Shown piece by piece: positions 27,001-35,023 of a stretch of 64,000 nt of DNA. The notes below the pieces were generated by a model. That model saw only the letters and a program-made list of their open reading frames with translations, ran no database searches and was not told where the DNA came from. The stretch covers positions 124,001 through 188,000 of the forward strand of contig NZ_JAAGOX010000056.1 in assembly GCF_010500245.1 (NCBI RefSeq). The letters are read 5' to 3'. The position numbers and the translations under genes were made by a program. The stretch is from Ruegeria sp. PrR005 (GTDB lineage Bacteria; Pseudomonadota; Alphaproteobacteria; Rhodobacterales; Rhodobacteraceae). Numbering within the stretch: the stretch's first letter is position 1; the number at the start of each line of letters is the position of its first letter.

Positions 27001-27248
27001 TTGCCCGGTCCGGTCGGGTGCTGGAGGTGCCGGCGGACAAGGACGCGGCGCAGGTGCTGAACGAGAGCGGGTTCCATGTCGACGTGAAATGTTCCGACGG
27101 GATCTGTGGCGTTTGCAAATGCGGGCTGGTCGCGGGCGAGGTGGAGCATCGCGATTTTGTGCTGTCGAAGAAACAGCGCGAGAGCGCGATCATCCTGTGC
27201 CAGTCGCGCGCGGCGAAACCAGATGGGGTGGTCGAAATCGACCTCTGA
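24030..27248 (+). CDS. Self-sufficient (respiration-independent) reductive dehalogenase fused to FMN/NAD/2Fe-2S reductase
   Basis: The product has 1072 residues. ATG 24030 follows GGGAGG by seven bases; upstream in-frame codons add unrelated residues. Residues about 1-640 are a corrinoid-dependent reductive dehalogenase with no Tat signal. Two ferredoxin-type 4Fe-4S motifs are visible: Cys559, 562, 565, 569 (CESCNKCARECP) and Cys595, 608, 611, 615 (CGRCMKTCPWN). The corrinoid-binding module appears twice, at about 199-271 and 478-551, ending in TTEMEITHD and TTDMPITHD. Residues about 745-975 are a ferredoxin-reductase-like FMN/NAD module (RQYSMSGDP, FLMGGGIGITPMIAFAH, YTCGPDRYMDGV). Residues about 990-1072 are a plant-type 2Fe-2S ferredoxin (CSDGICGVCKCG and a distal Cys). 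This is the BhbA/NpRdhA layout; it should dehalogenate a halo-aromatic in the cytoplasm using NAD(P)H. Confidence 0.92.
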   Translation: MGIRFISDKRRPVHLGPYPLERLARRERTPDLTNVPGMPALSFHRPERPESIVNAMGEFQAMLDAIRDGIVNPARADIPADPQERANHLKAFGYFNDASMIGCGPLPAEALLPVPRRNTDIDRLAEALRTRQTKTLASGIDVIMADLKESMEADPTGIDSHRHAIVFLYEHNRDPAPEEPGSDWILDAQDHRACLLATENAVVIANYIRLLGFDARAHSMTSTDVDLGRLAVAAGLVTAEEGQLVAPWLGTRFGLAAVTTEMEITHDVALAPMGAQPWFKTQGPAWWLGAGFSKNAMNRDVYAKRRYVDGAHPFEKLKRAETPTTYIDEANVARVPKRADMFARAQFGDMGKALQEGAKGGHYVRKAAPSFAQRRALGAFVLLQDGESAVLYKQESAARNAANLKAASYFLGVDAVGLSRCPEWAWYSHDATGEVITPPHDQAVSMIIDQGYETMEGSSGDDWIAVAQSMRAYLRFSLLGGVIAQQIRNLGYKAKAHTVMDGEVLQPPLLLLSGLGEVSRIGEVILNPYLGPRLKSGVVTTDMPITHDKPIDFGLQKFCESCNKCARECPSGAITAGPKLMFNGYEIWKSDSQKCATYRITTQGGAMCGRCMKTCPWNLEGIFAERPFRWAAMTIPAAAPALARLDDAVGHGGLNDVKKWWWDIELQADGAYRSSAHPLNRRGLQKDLDLKYEDQTLAVYPAPLAPHPWPYPFPMDREAGIAAYEAMVTADEYRSRMSAGDMSVVHRYSVPDAESAPVIRVAVKRAEKMTGDVTKYEFSALDGAPLPEWTAGAHLDVLVAPEFLRQYSMSGDPADRTKYQIGVLREDEGRGGSKLMHRIFAEGRKVFISKPINHFELEEGATRTFLMGGGIGITPMIAFAHRLHALGAEFELHYSASTRAGAGYLADLADMPWAGRVHLHFSDEGTRADLDTVLSGYQPGWHVYTCGPDRYMDGVMQAAERQGFPEEARHLEYFSVPEQPDYENHPFTLKLARSGRVLEVPADKDAAQVLNESGFHVDVKCSDGICGVCKCGLVAGEVEHRDFVLSKKQRESAIILCQSRAAKPDGVVEIDL

Positions 27249-27251
27249 GGC

Positions 27252-28613
27252 TCAGGCCGGGTCCGCGATCTTATCGATGAGGTCGAGAAGGTCGGGCGCC
27301 GCGGGCCAGTCTAGCAGGGTATCGGCGAGGCCTGCGAGGCGTGGCGCGATATTGGCGTCCAGTTTGGCCTTGATCCGGTCCGCTGCAAGTGGGTTCTGCG
27401 GTGCACCAAGCGGATAGGTGCAGGTCGAGGTGAGGACCTTCCCGTCATCCAGTGTCACCACGGCCCGGTCGGGTTCCTCAGGGTCGAAGTTGAGTTCTGG
27501 CCGCCGGGGATGGAACGGGTGCACATGGGTGCGGCGGATCAGGGTGACGATCTGGGGATCGGTCCAGGCTTCGCGCGCGGTATCGGCCAGCGTCAGGTCG
27601 CCGTGAACCAGGGCCATGGCGCATGCGAAGGGCAGGCTGAACAGCGCCTCGCCATGGTCGCGGGGCTGGTGAAACGGTAGGATCGCGGCATGCACATCGG
27701 GCAGGTGCAGGTCGATGCGGGCGATGCTTTCGGGCCGCAGACCGTCGCGCAGGCCCAGTAAGGTGGTCATCAGGCGGTGGGTGTAGCTGCAATTTGGCCA
27801 GGGCTTGAGCGCGATCCCATGTTCGCTCAGCGCCAGCGGCTGGCCAAGCCGGTCGAGCGCGTCGCGCAGGCGCTGCGGATTGGCACCGCCGGTCAGCGCG
27901 GCAAAGCCGCCCGCGTGGTCGAGCGCATGCAACTGGCCTTCGGCCCCGGCCGCAGCCAGATAGGCGCATTCCACGGCGGCTTGCGCTGCGAAACCGGCCT
28001 GCAACGGTTTGGCGTTGCTGCCGAACTGGCAGGTGTATCCGGTGGCGCGGCTGATCGCCAGCGCCATCGCATGGGCGCTGTGTCGGGCGTCGAGCCGCAT
28101 CAGGCGGGCGACGGCTGCCGTCGCCCCCAGAGTGCCCAGCGTTGCGGTTGAGTGCCAACCGGCCCCGTAATGTTCAAGGTTCAGCGCTTCGCCAAGCCGG
28201 GCGATCACCTCGAACCCGGCAAGGTAGGGCGCGATCAGGTCGGCGCCTGCCGTCCCGGGGCGTGTGCAGGCGAGCAGCGCGGGCAGGATCACCACTGTCG
28301 GATGGGTGTTGCCGGGGGCTTCCCAATCGTCGAAGTCGAGTGCGTGGCCGGCGGTCGCGTTCAGGAAGGCCGCTTGCGCAGGTGCCGTGCGCTGTCCCGT
28401 GCCCAGAACCGCTGCGGTGCCGCCGATGCCCATGGCGCGAACCGCGGCGCGGGCCTTGGCAGAGACCGGCATGCCGACGCCTGCGAGAATGCAGCCGAGG
28501 CAGTCGGCCACCGCGGCGCGTAACTGATCATGCGAGAGGTCGTCAGCCGTCAGCGCTGCCTCGGCGACAAAGGTGCCGAGGCGTGTGAGGGCGGGAGTTG
28601 ACGCATCATTCAT
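27252..28613 (-). CDS. MmgE/PrpD-family protein
   Basis: This 453-residue protein matches the MmgE/PrpD family (2-methylcitrate dehydratase, cis-aconitate decarboxylase and relatives): NATAGHALDFDDWE and GNTHPTVVILPALLA in the N-terminal helical domain, then the lid domain with KPWPNCSYTHRLM. The exact substrate cannot be told from sequence. It converges on the dehalogenase gene with 3 bp between stops and is upstream of the polyamine terminator on the same strand, so it is probably transcribed alone. Confidence 0.88.
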   Translation of the reverse strand: MNDASTPALTRLGTFVAEAALTADDLSHDQLRAAVADCLGCILAGVGMPVSAKARAAVRAMGIGGTAAVLGTGQRTAPAQAAFLNATAGHALDFDDWEAPGNTHPTVVILPALLACTRPGTAGADLIAPYLAGFEVIARLGEALNLEHYGAGWHSTATLGTLGATAAVARLMRLDARHSAHAMALAISRATGYTCQFGSNAKPLQAGFAAQAAVECAYLAAAGAEGQLHALDHAGGFAALTGGANPQRLRDALDRLGQPLALSEHGIALKPWPNCSYTHRLMTTLLGLRDGLRPESIARIDLHLPDVHAAILPFHQPRDHGEALFSLPFACAMALVHGDLTLADTAREAWTDPQIVTLIRRTHVHPFHPRRPELNFDPEEPDRAVVTLDDGKVLTSTCTYPLGAPQNPLAADRIKAKLDANIAPRLAGLADTLLDWPAAPDLLDLIDKIADPA

Positions 28614-28686
28614 GAGCAGCCCCGGTCAGCGATGTGATCTGAGGCTAGGCGCTTTGCCTCTTGCGGGGAACGCAGAAAAAGGGAAT

Positions 28687-28715
28687 GCCGATCATTCGTT
28701 TTCGGAATGGCCGGC
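28687..28715 (-). terminator. Rho-independent terminator of the polyamine operon
   Basis: On the minus strand, 9 bp after the speB stop, GCCG/CGGC and CATTC/GAATG pair around a 7-base loop with a 2x2 internal loop; ATTCCCTTTTTC follows. Confidence 0.65.
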
Positions 28716-28723
28716 GTTCTCTT

Positions 28724-29572
28724 TCACTCGGTGCAGGCGGCCATCAGGCGATAGACGATCTGGGCTGTGGTGAAATCCCAGGCGGCATTGCCGTCGGGCG
28801 CCAGTTCAACCACGTCGAGCCCGACACATTTGCGGCCCTTGAGTGCGTGCTCGACCAGGTGCAGCGCCTGATAGTAACCGAGGCCGCCGGGCACTGGCGT
28901 GCCGGTTGCGGGCATCTGGGCCGGGTCCAGACCGTCGACATCAAAGCTGACATAAACCAGCTCGGGGAAATCCTCGGGCAGGTCGATGGCTTGGATGTTG
29001 CCTGTGACCAGTTCCTCGGCATCCTTGTAGAACACGCCGTGTCTGGCGCGCTCGTCCATTTCCTGCTGGCAAAGGGCGCGGACGCCGAATTGCGCGAGGT
29101 GAATACCCTCTTCGGTGAGCAGGTGCATGACCGAGGCATGGCTGTGTTTCTCGCCCTGATAGGCGATGCGCAGGTCGGCATGGGCGTCGATTTGCACCAG
29201 TCCCAGCGGCTGACCCAGGGCGCGGGCCACGCCCATTACCGCGCCATAACTCAGCGAATGTTCGCCCCCCAGCGTGACCGGTACGCGGCCCGCGCGGATG
29301 GCGGCCTCGGTCCGTTGGGCGAGGCGCTCCATCACCTCGGGCATGGGGCCGTCGCAGTCGAGCGGCGGTTCGGTGAAGATACCCTGCGCGCAGGGTTCGG
29401 CGCCGTTGGTGATGCGTTCAAGCTCGTTTGACGCCTCGAGGATCGCCGCCGGACCGGCGGCGGTGCCCGAGCCATAAGAGACGGTGCGCTCAAGTGGAAC
29501 CGGGATGATGCGGAAACGGGCGTCTTCGCCGCGCTCGGTCGCGGTCAGTTCGCTGTCGAGGAAGATGCTCAT
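28724..29572 (-). CDS. speB: Agmatinase
   Basis: This 282-residue ureohydrolase has the manganese-site motifs GGEHSLSYG, DAHADLR and SFDVDGLDP in family order. It hydrolyses agmatine to putrescine and urea. ATG 29572 gives the normal family length and overlaps the nspC stop by 4 bp; a longer in-frame form adds unconserved residues. It is last in an operon with arginine decarboxylase, so the arginine-agmatine-putrescine route is complete. Guanidinobutyrase-type specificity cannot be excluded from sequence alone, but the context supports agmatine. Confidence 0.9.
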   Translation of the reverse strand: MSIFLDSELTATERGEDARFRIIPVPLERTVSYGSGTAAGPAAILEASNELERITNGAEPCAQGIFTEPPLDCDGPMPEVMERLAQRTEAAIRAGRVPVTLGGEHSLSYGAVMGVARALGQPLGLVQIDAHADLRIAYQGEKHSHASVMHLLTEEGIHLAQFGVRALCQQEMDERARHGVFYKDAEELVTGNIQAIDLPEDFPELVYVSFDVDGLDPAQMPATGTPVPGGLGYYQALHLVEHALKGRKCVGLDVVELAPDGNAAWDFTTAQIVYRLMAACTE

Positions 29573-30738
29573 GAGAGACGGTCCTTGAAGTCGGAATAGT
29601 CGAATTGGCGGATGATGCGCAGCGCGTCGGTGTCGCTGTTCCACAGCGCGATCGTGGGCAGAGGCACGCCGTTGAAGGTGTTGGTCTTGACCATCGAATA
29701 ATGCGCCTGGTCGAGAAAGGCGAAGCGTTGGCCGATGGTCAGCGGCTGGTCCCAGGTGTAATCCCCGATCACGTCACCGGCGAGGCAGGAAGGGCCGCCC
29801 AGACGGTAGGTGTGGCCGCTCTCGGCCTCGTCCATCAGGGCAGGGCGATAGGGCGCCTCGATCACGTCGGGCATGTGGCAAGTGGCCGAGATATCGGTGA
29901 TGGCGAGGTCCATGCCATTGGTCGGCAGGTCGAGGATTTCGCCGACGAGGATACCGGCATCCAGCGCCACCGCCTCGCCGGGTTCGAGATAGACGTCCAG
30001 CCCGTGTTTTTCCCGGATGCCCTTGATGAATTCCACCAGCGCGTCGCGGTCGTAATCGGCGCGGGTGATGTGATGACCGCCGCCGAAGTTGAGCCATTTG
30101 AGGCCGGGCAGATAGGGGGCGAGCTTCGCCTCTACCGCAGTCCAGGTGCGCTGCAAGGGCTCGAACCCCTGCTCGCAGAGCGTGTGCATGTGCAGCCCGT
30201 CGACGCCTTTCAGGGCCTCAGGCGTCAACTGGCTGACCGGGGTGCCAAGGCGGGAGCAGGGCGCGCAGGGGTCGTATTTGGCGATCTCGCCCTCGGAATG
30301 TTCGGGGTTGATCCTGAGACCCACCTGCACACCCGCCGCCTGGGCGCGGGAGAGAAAGCGGTCCTTTTGCGCCGGGCTGTTGAAGATGACGTGGTCGCTG
30401 AGCGAGAGGATCTCGTCGATATCCTGCTCCTTGTAGCCAGCGCAGAACGTGGCGACTTCGCCGCCGTATTCCTCGCGCCCCAACCGCGCTTCGTAGATGC
30501 CGCTGGCGCAGGTGCCGCCGAGATATTGTCGCACCAGCGGGGCGAGGGCGAACATGGAAAATGCCTTGAGCGCCGACAGCACATGCGCGCCGGAGCGGTC
30601 GGAAATGTCGCGCAGGATCTTGAGGTTCCGCTCGATGGCGACCTCGTCCACCACGAAACAGGGCGTGGGCACGCGGGACAGGTCGAAGGCGCGGAAGGCG
30701 CCGGCATCACCGGCCTGAGTTTGCATCATGTCGGACAT
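29569..30738 (-). CDS. nspC: Carboxynorspermidine/carboxyspermidine decarboxylase
   Basis: This 389-residue PLP enzyme of the alanine-racemase/ornithine-decarboxylase fold begins the barrel with TPCFVVDEVAIERNL and places the PLP lysine in VLSALKAFSMF. Other family marks are CASGIYEARLGREE, HMHTLCEQG, FGGGHHITR and EPGEAVALDAG. It decarboxylates carboxyspermidine to spermidine (or carboxynorspermidine to norspermidine). The neighbouring dehydrogenase makes its substrate. ATG 30738 has GGAG eight bases upstream. The gene overlaps speB by 4 bp. Confidence 0.92.
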   Translation of the reverse strand: MSDMMQTQAGDAGAFRAFDLSRVPTPCFVVDEVAIERNLKILRDISDRSGAHVLSALKAFSMFALAPLVRQYLGGTCASGIYEARLGREEYGGEVATFCAGYKEQDIDEILSLSDHVIFNSPAQKDRFLSRAQAAGVQVGLRINPEHSEGEIAKYDPCAPCSRLGTPVSQLTPEALKGVDGLHMHTLCEQGFEPLQRTWTAVEAKLAPYLPGLKWLNFGGGHHITRADYDRDALVEFIKGIREKHGLDVYLEPGEAVALDAGILVGEILDLPTNGMDLAITDISATCHMPDVIEAPYRPALMDEAESGHTYRLGGPSCLAGDVIGDYTWDQPLTIGQRFAFLDQAHYSMVKTNTFNGVPLPTIALWNSDTDALRIIRQFDYSDFKDRLS

Positions 30739-30758
30739 TGGGGTGCTCCAAGTGACGA

Positions 30759-30837
30759 GGGCAGCGCCCGAACCGGGGCGGAAGCGTAGCGCCCGCCCAT
30801 GGGGCGGGTCGGGCGCTGCCCGGCGTTGCCGCCGGGC
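30759..30837. repeat. Nested GC-rich palindromic element inside the polyamine operon
   Basis: A perfect 13-bp inverted repeat (GGGCAGCGCCCGA / TCGGGCGCTGCCC, 30759-30771 and 30809-30821) encloses a 7-bp hairpin (CCCGCCC/GGGCGGG) and is followed by another (GCCCGGC/GCCGGGC, 30818-30837). It fills most of the 105-bp gap between the dehydrogenase and decarboxylase genes and resembles REP-type intergenic repeats. Confidence 0.65.
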
Positions 30838-30843
30838 AATGTT

Positions 30844-32055
30844 TCAGAACTCGACCGGGCCGTCGAGTTCATGGACCTGCCAGGGCAGGCCGTGATTGTT
30901 CAGCATGTCCATGTAGTCATCGGGGTCGAGCTGTTCCATGTTCCACACGCCCGGTTCCACCCAGTTGCCCTTGAGCACCTGCGCCGCGCCGATCATCGCC
31001 GGCACGCCGGTGGTGTAGGAAACCGCCTGGCTGCCGACTTCGCGGAAGCATTCCTCGTGGTCGCAGATATTGTAGATGTAATAGGTCTTCTCTCCCGATC
31101 CGTCCTTGGCCTGACCCGTGGCGATATCGCCGATGCAGGCCTTGCCCTTGGTTTCCTCGGCCAGCGTGCCGGGATCGGGCAGCAGGGTTTTGAGGAACTG
31201 GATCGGGATGATTTCCTTGCCGTCATGCATGACCGGGTCGATGCGGGTCATGCCGACATTTTCCAGCACCTTGGCATGCATGATGTACGCGTCGCCGAAT
31301 GTCATCCAGAAGCGGGCGCGCTCGATCTCGGGGAAGTGGGTCGAGAGGCTCTCCAGTTCCTCGTGATACATCAGGTACATGTTCTTGGGCCCGATGCCGG
31401 GGAAATCGAACTCGACCTTGTGAGTCATGGCGGGCGTGACCTGCCAGGCGCCATTTTCCCAGTGCCGCGCCTCGGCCAGAACCTCGCGCAGGTTAATCTC
31501 GGGGTTGAAATTGGTGGCGAATGCCTGATCGTTCGAGCCGCCATTGGCATCCAGCACGTCGATCTGCCGGATGGTCGAAAGCTTGTGTTTTTTGAGCCAG
31601 GTGGCAAAGACCGAGGTCACGCCCGGATCGAATCCCGAGCCGAGGATCGCGGTCAGGCCGGCGGCCTTGAACTTGTCCTGATAGGCCCATTGCCAGTGGT
31701 ATTCGAACTTGGCCACATCCTCGGGCTCATAGTTCGCGGTATCAAGGTAGTGGCAGCCAGCCTCGAGGCAGGCATCCATCAGCTTGAGATCCTGGTAGGG
31801 CAGGGCGAGATTGACGAGGATTTCGGCGCCGGTCTCCTTGATGAGCGCAACGGTGGCGGCCACGTCCATCGCATCGAGCGCGGCGGTCTTGATCGTTACG
31901 CCGGTGCGCTCCTTGACCGAGGCGGCGATGGCGTCGCATTTCGCCTTGGTCCGGCTGGCCAGAGTGATCTCGGTGAAGATGTCGGAATTCATGGCCATCT
32001 TGTGAACGGCGGCGTGGCTGACGCCACCTGCGCCGACAACGAGTGTTTTGCCCAT
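30844..32055 (-). CDS. Carboxynorspermidine/carboxyspermidine dehydrogenase (saccharopine dehydrogenase family)
   Basis: The 403 residues begin with a Rossmann fold (KTLVVGAGGVSHAAVHKMA) and continue with ASRTKAKCDAIAASV, LPYQDLKLMDACLEAGCHYLDTANYE and ILGSGFDPGVTSVFA, as in the saccharopine dehydrogenase family. It reductively couples putrescine with aspartate semialdehyde to carboxyspermidine using NADPH. Its place between speA and nspC makes this assignment firm. AGAGGAG lies eight bases before ATG 32055. A 105-bp palindromic spacer separates it from nspC. Confidence 0.92.
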   Translation of the reverse strand: MGKTLVVGAGGVSHAAVHKMAMNSDIFTEITLASRTKAKCDAIAASVKERTGVTIKTAALDAMDVAATVALIKETGAEILVNLALPYQDLKLMDACLEAGCHYLDTANYEPEDVAKFEYHWQWAYQDKFKAAGLTAILGSGFDPGVTSVFATWLKKHKLSTIRQIDVLDANGGSNDQAFATNFNPEINLREVLAEARHWENGAWQVTPAMTHKVEFDFPGIGPKNMYLMYHEELESLSTHFPEIERARFWMTFGDAYIMHAKVLENVGMTRIDPVMHDGKEIIPIQFLKTLLPDPGTLAEETKGKACIGDIATGQAKDGSGEKTYYIYNICDHEECFREVGSQAVSYTTGVPAMIGAAQVLKGNWVEPGVWNMEQLDPDDYMDMLNNHGLPWQVHELDGPVEF

Positions 32056-32080
32056 GGGAAAGTCTCCTCTGGCTGGTGGG

Positions 32081-33970
32081 TTATTCGTAATAGGTATAGC
32101 CGTTGATGCTGTCGCGATAGGCGCCGATGATCAGCTTGCGTTCGCTGGCCTTGAGGCAGCCGTTGGAAATGGCGCCATCGACCAGCTTTCGGAAGGCGGC
32201 GACGCAATCGGCCGGGTCGTATTCGACGTAAGACAGCACCTCGGAAATGGTATCGCCCTCCTGCTCGTGCAGCAGGTCGAACCCGCCATCGGCGCGCAGG
32301 TCGATGGTGACCACGTTGGTGTCGCCAAACAGGTTGTGCAGATCGCCCAGCGTTTCCTGGTAGGCGCCGACGAAGAAGACGCCGAGATAGTACTCCTGAT
32401 CCTCGGGCAGCGAATGCACCGGCAGTGAGGGCGACACGCCATCGGCGAGGATGAAGCGGTCGACCTTGCCGTCGCTGTCGCAGGTGATGTCGGACAGGAC
32501 CGCGCGGCGGTCGGGCGTCTGGTTCAGCATCTGAAGCGGCACGATCGGGTGCAGCTGGTCGATGGCCCAGACATCGGGCAACGACTGGAACAGTGAAAAG
32601 TTGCAGTGGTAGATATCGGCGATCTTTTCCATCTGCGCGTCGAGATCGGTCTCGGCCTCGACCTCGGCCACCATGGTCTTGATCCGGGCCATCAGCGACA
32701 GATAGATGCGTTCGGCCCGGGCCATCTGACGCAGGTCCACATAGCCGCGGCGGAAGAGGGCCCGCAATTCGTTGCGATAGAAGGTGGCGTCGTTCCAGCA
32801 TTCCTGAAGCCGCGCGGGTGTCAGATAGCCGTTCACCGCAGCCAGATCGGCCACCAGATGGTGATCGTCGGGTTCCACACCAGGCGCGGTGGGCGCGTCG
32901 TACAGCGTGCTTTCGAGCACGTTGAACACCAGCAATGACGAGGTCGCCACCACTGCTCGGCCGCTTTCGGTGACGATGGTGGGATGCGCGATACCGGCCT
33001 CGTCCATCGCATAGGCGACGGTTTCCACCACGTTGGCGCAGTACTCCTCGACCGTGTAGTTGATCGAGTTTTCGGTGGCGCGTTTTTCGCCGGTGTAATC
33101 GACACCCATACCACCGCCCAGGTCCAGGTGGCTGAGCGGCACGCCTTCGGCGCTGAGTTCGGTGAAGTAGCGGCAGGCCTCGCCCACGGCGCGGCGCACG
33201 TCGTTGACGTCGGGCACCTGGCTGCCCAGATGCGAGTGTTGCAGTTTCAGGCAATGGATCAGACCGGCATCGCGCAGCTTGTCCACCACGCGCACCAGCT
33301 GGTCGGTATTCATGCCAAACGAGGAGCGGTCGCCCGAGCTTTCCTCCCATTTGCCGCTGATCTGGTTGGTGAGCTTCACGCGGACGCCCAGCAGGGGTTC
33401 GATCCCGAGCTCGTTATAGACCTCGATGACGGTATCGGCCTCTTTCGGGCTTTCCAGCACGATGACGGTGTTGAAACCCAGTTTGCGGCTGAGAATGGCA
33501 AGCCGGACAAACTCGGCATCCTTGACCCCGTTGCAGACGATCAGCGCCTCGGGCGCCAGCTTGTGCGCCAGCGCGATCACCAGTTCGGGTTTCGAGCCGG
33601 CCTCGAGCCCGTAATTGTAGCGGTGGCCAAACTCGACAATGCGGTCGATCACCTGCGCCTGCTGGTTGACCTTGATCGGGAACACGCCGCGATAGGCCCC
33701 CTTGTAACCCGAGCGGGCGATGGCGTCGGCAAAGCTGTCGTTGATATGGCAGATCTCGTTTTCGAGATAGGAACTGATCCGCAGCAGCATCGGCGCGCGG
33801 ATACCGCGCTGTTCGAGGTCGCGCAGAATGTCGGGGAGGCTGACAGTAGCGGCCTCGGGCCGGAGTGGATTGCGGAGCCCGATTTCGCCCTCTTCTGTCA
33901 CCACAATCAGGCCCTTGCCCCATTTGTCCACGCCATAGATGGAATGCGGTGCGTCAAGAAGATGTTTCAA
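32081..33970 (-). CDS. speA: Biosynthetic arginine decarboxylase
   Basis: This is an approximately 629-residue arginine decarboxylase of the SpeA type. Residues include the YGVDKWGKGL start region, RGVFPIKVNQQAQV with the PLP lysine, SHLDLGGGMGVDYTG, and the C-terminal SLPDVWAIDQLHPIVPL with the NGYTYYE tail. It produces agmatine from arginine. Two TTG starts are possible: 33970, preceded by AAGAAAGG nine bases upstream and starting close to the conserved sequence, or 34048, which adds 26 unconserved residues. It is the first gene of the speA-dehydrogenase-nspC-speB operon and lies 25 bp before the dehydrogenase. Confidence 0.9.
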   Translation of the reverse strand: MKHLLDAPHSIYGVDKWGKGLIVVTEEGEIGLRNPLRPEAATVSLPDILRDLEQRGIRAPMLLRISSYLENEICHINDSFADAIARSGYKGAYRGVFPIKVNQQAQVIDRIVEFGHRYNYGLEAGSKPELVIALAHKLAPEALIVCNGVKDAEFVRLAILSRKLGFNTVIVLESPKEADTVIEVYNELGIEPLLGVRVKLTNQISGKWEESSGDRSSFGMNTDQLVRVVDKLRDAGLIHCLKLQHSHLGSQVPDVNDVRRAVGEACRYFTELSAEGVPLSHLDLGGGMGVDYTGEKRATENSINYTVEEYCANVVETVAYAMDEAGIAHPTIVTESGRAVVATSSLLVFNVLESTLYDAPTAPGVEPDDHHLVADLAAVNGYLTPARLQECWNDATFYRNELRALFRRGYVDLRQMARAERIYLSLMARIKTMVAEVEAETDLDAQMEKIADIYHCNFSLFQSLPDVWAIDQLHPIVPLQMLNQTPDRRAVLSDITCDSDGKVDRFILADGVSPSLPVHSLPEDQEYYLGVFFVGAYQETLGDLHNLFGDTNVVTIDLRADGGFDLLHEQEGDTISEVLSYVEYDPADCVAAFRKLVDGAISNGCLKASERKLIIGAYRDSINGYTYYE

Positions 33971-34125
33971 GCGGTTCGGCCTTTCTTGCGGCTGGGGTCC
34001 GGTAACGGGTCGCCGTTTAACGGCGGGGTTCGATTCGTCCAAGGCCAAACTTGCGGTTGCCGCACAGGGGGCGCGAAATGCACTTTGGGCCGTTTGCTTC
34101 CAACGCCTTGGTCGGTTGTCGGGTC

Positions 34126-34154
34126 AGCATAGACAAGGATCGCAACAACTTGAA
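34126..34154 (-). promoter_or_regulatory. Candidate promoter of the polyamine operon
   Basis: On the minus strand TTCAAG and TATGCT are 17 bp apart, about 80 bp upstream of the outer speA start. The -35 match is weak and the -10 fair. Confidence 0.35.
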
Positions 34155-34202
34155 ACCGTTTGTGGTGATTTTCCGGCAATCGGATTCTTGCGGTTTGCGG
34201 GC

Positions 34203-34871
34203 TTACCGGCTGCCTGCTCCCATATGTTCGGCCAGCGAGTCCCGGGCGCCCCGGATATGCTCGGCGGTCAGGCTGGCGGCGCGTTCGGCTTCCCCCTTGG
34301 CGCAGGCGTCGAGAATGACCAGATGCTCGCGCCGGGCGCGGTCCATGCCATCGCTCAGCACCAGTTGCGCGCGCAGATAGCGGTCGATCCGGTCCATCGC
34401 GTTTTCAATGACCCCCAGGTGATAGGGCAGGGCCGAGGCGCGGTAGAGCGTTTCGTGAAACTCGCGGTTCAGATCTCCATATTGCATCGGGTCGCTGCCG
34501 GCGGCGAAGCGTTCCAGGCAGGCGCGGGCGGTGTCCAGCACCTCGGTCGTCATGTTGGGTACGGACCGGCGCATCACCTCGGCCTCGACCAGCGCTCGGA
34601 AATCGAAGATCTCGGTCGCCTCGGCCATCGACAGGCCCGCCACCACGGCGCCCTTGTAGCGTTCGGTTTTCACCAGCCCCTGCTGCTCCAGCATGGTCAG
34701 CGCCTCGCGCACCGGGATGCGGCTGGTGTTGAAGCTGCGGGCGATCTCGTCCTGCCTGAGCGGTTCACCATCGGCCAGGTCGCCCTCGACAATGGCGCGG
34801 CGCAGGGCGGCAAAGATGATGCTGGCCGCCGAGGCCGAGCGCCCGATGTCAACGGTTTGAAATTTCGCCAT
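34203..34871 (-). CDS. GntR-family (FCD domain) regulator of the hydroxyproline cluster
   Basis: This 222-residue protein has an N-terminal winged helix (LRQDEIARSFNTSRIPVREALTMLEQQG) and an all-helical FCD ligand domain with FHETLYRAS and the metal-binding His region EHLVILDAC. It is divergent from the dapA-like gene that opens the hydroxyproline operon, with a perfect palindrome between them. FCD regulators usually sense small acids through a bound metal; here the ligand is probably a hydroxyproline pathway intermediate (inference). Confidence 0.88.
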   Translation of the reverse strand: MAKFQTVDIGRSASAASIIFAALRRAIVEGDLADGEPLRQDEIARSFNTSRIPVREALTMLEQQGLVKTERYKGAVVAGLSMAEATEIFDFRALVEAEVMRRSVPNMTTEVLDTARACLERFAAGSDPMQYGDLNREFHETLYRASALPYHLGVIENAMDRIDRYLRAQLVLSDGMDRARREHLVILDACAKGEAERAASLTAEHIRGARDSLAEHMGAGSR

Positions 34872-34944
34872 TTTCCACGCTGTCAGCTACCGCTTTTCCC
34901 GCAGGCTAACGCAACACGGCGGGGATGTAAAAATTTTATATTGA

Positions 34945-34960
34945 ATATTGGATCCAATAT
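34945..34960. promoter_or_regulatory. GntR operator (perfect 16-bp palindrome)
   Basis: ATATTGGATCCAATAT is a perfect palindrome in an A+T-rich control region between the divergent GntR and dapA-like genes. It overlaps the likely promoter (TTGAAT at 34941). ATTGGATCCAAT-like dyads are typical of GntR/FCD operators. Confidence 0.75.
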
Positions 34961-35023
34961 CCGATACCAAGAGAATATCTCGACTCAGGGCGGGTCCGGT
35001 GATCCGCGACGAAAGGACATTCC

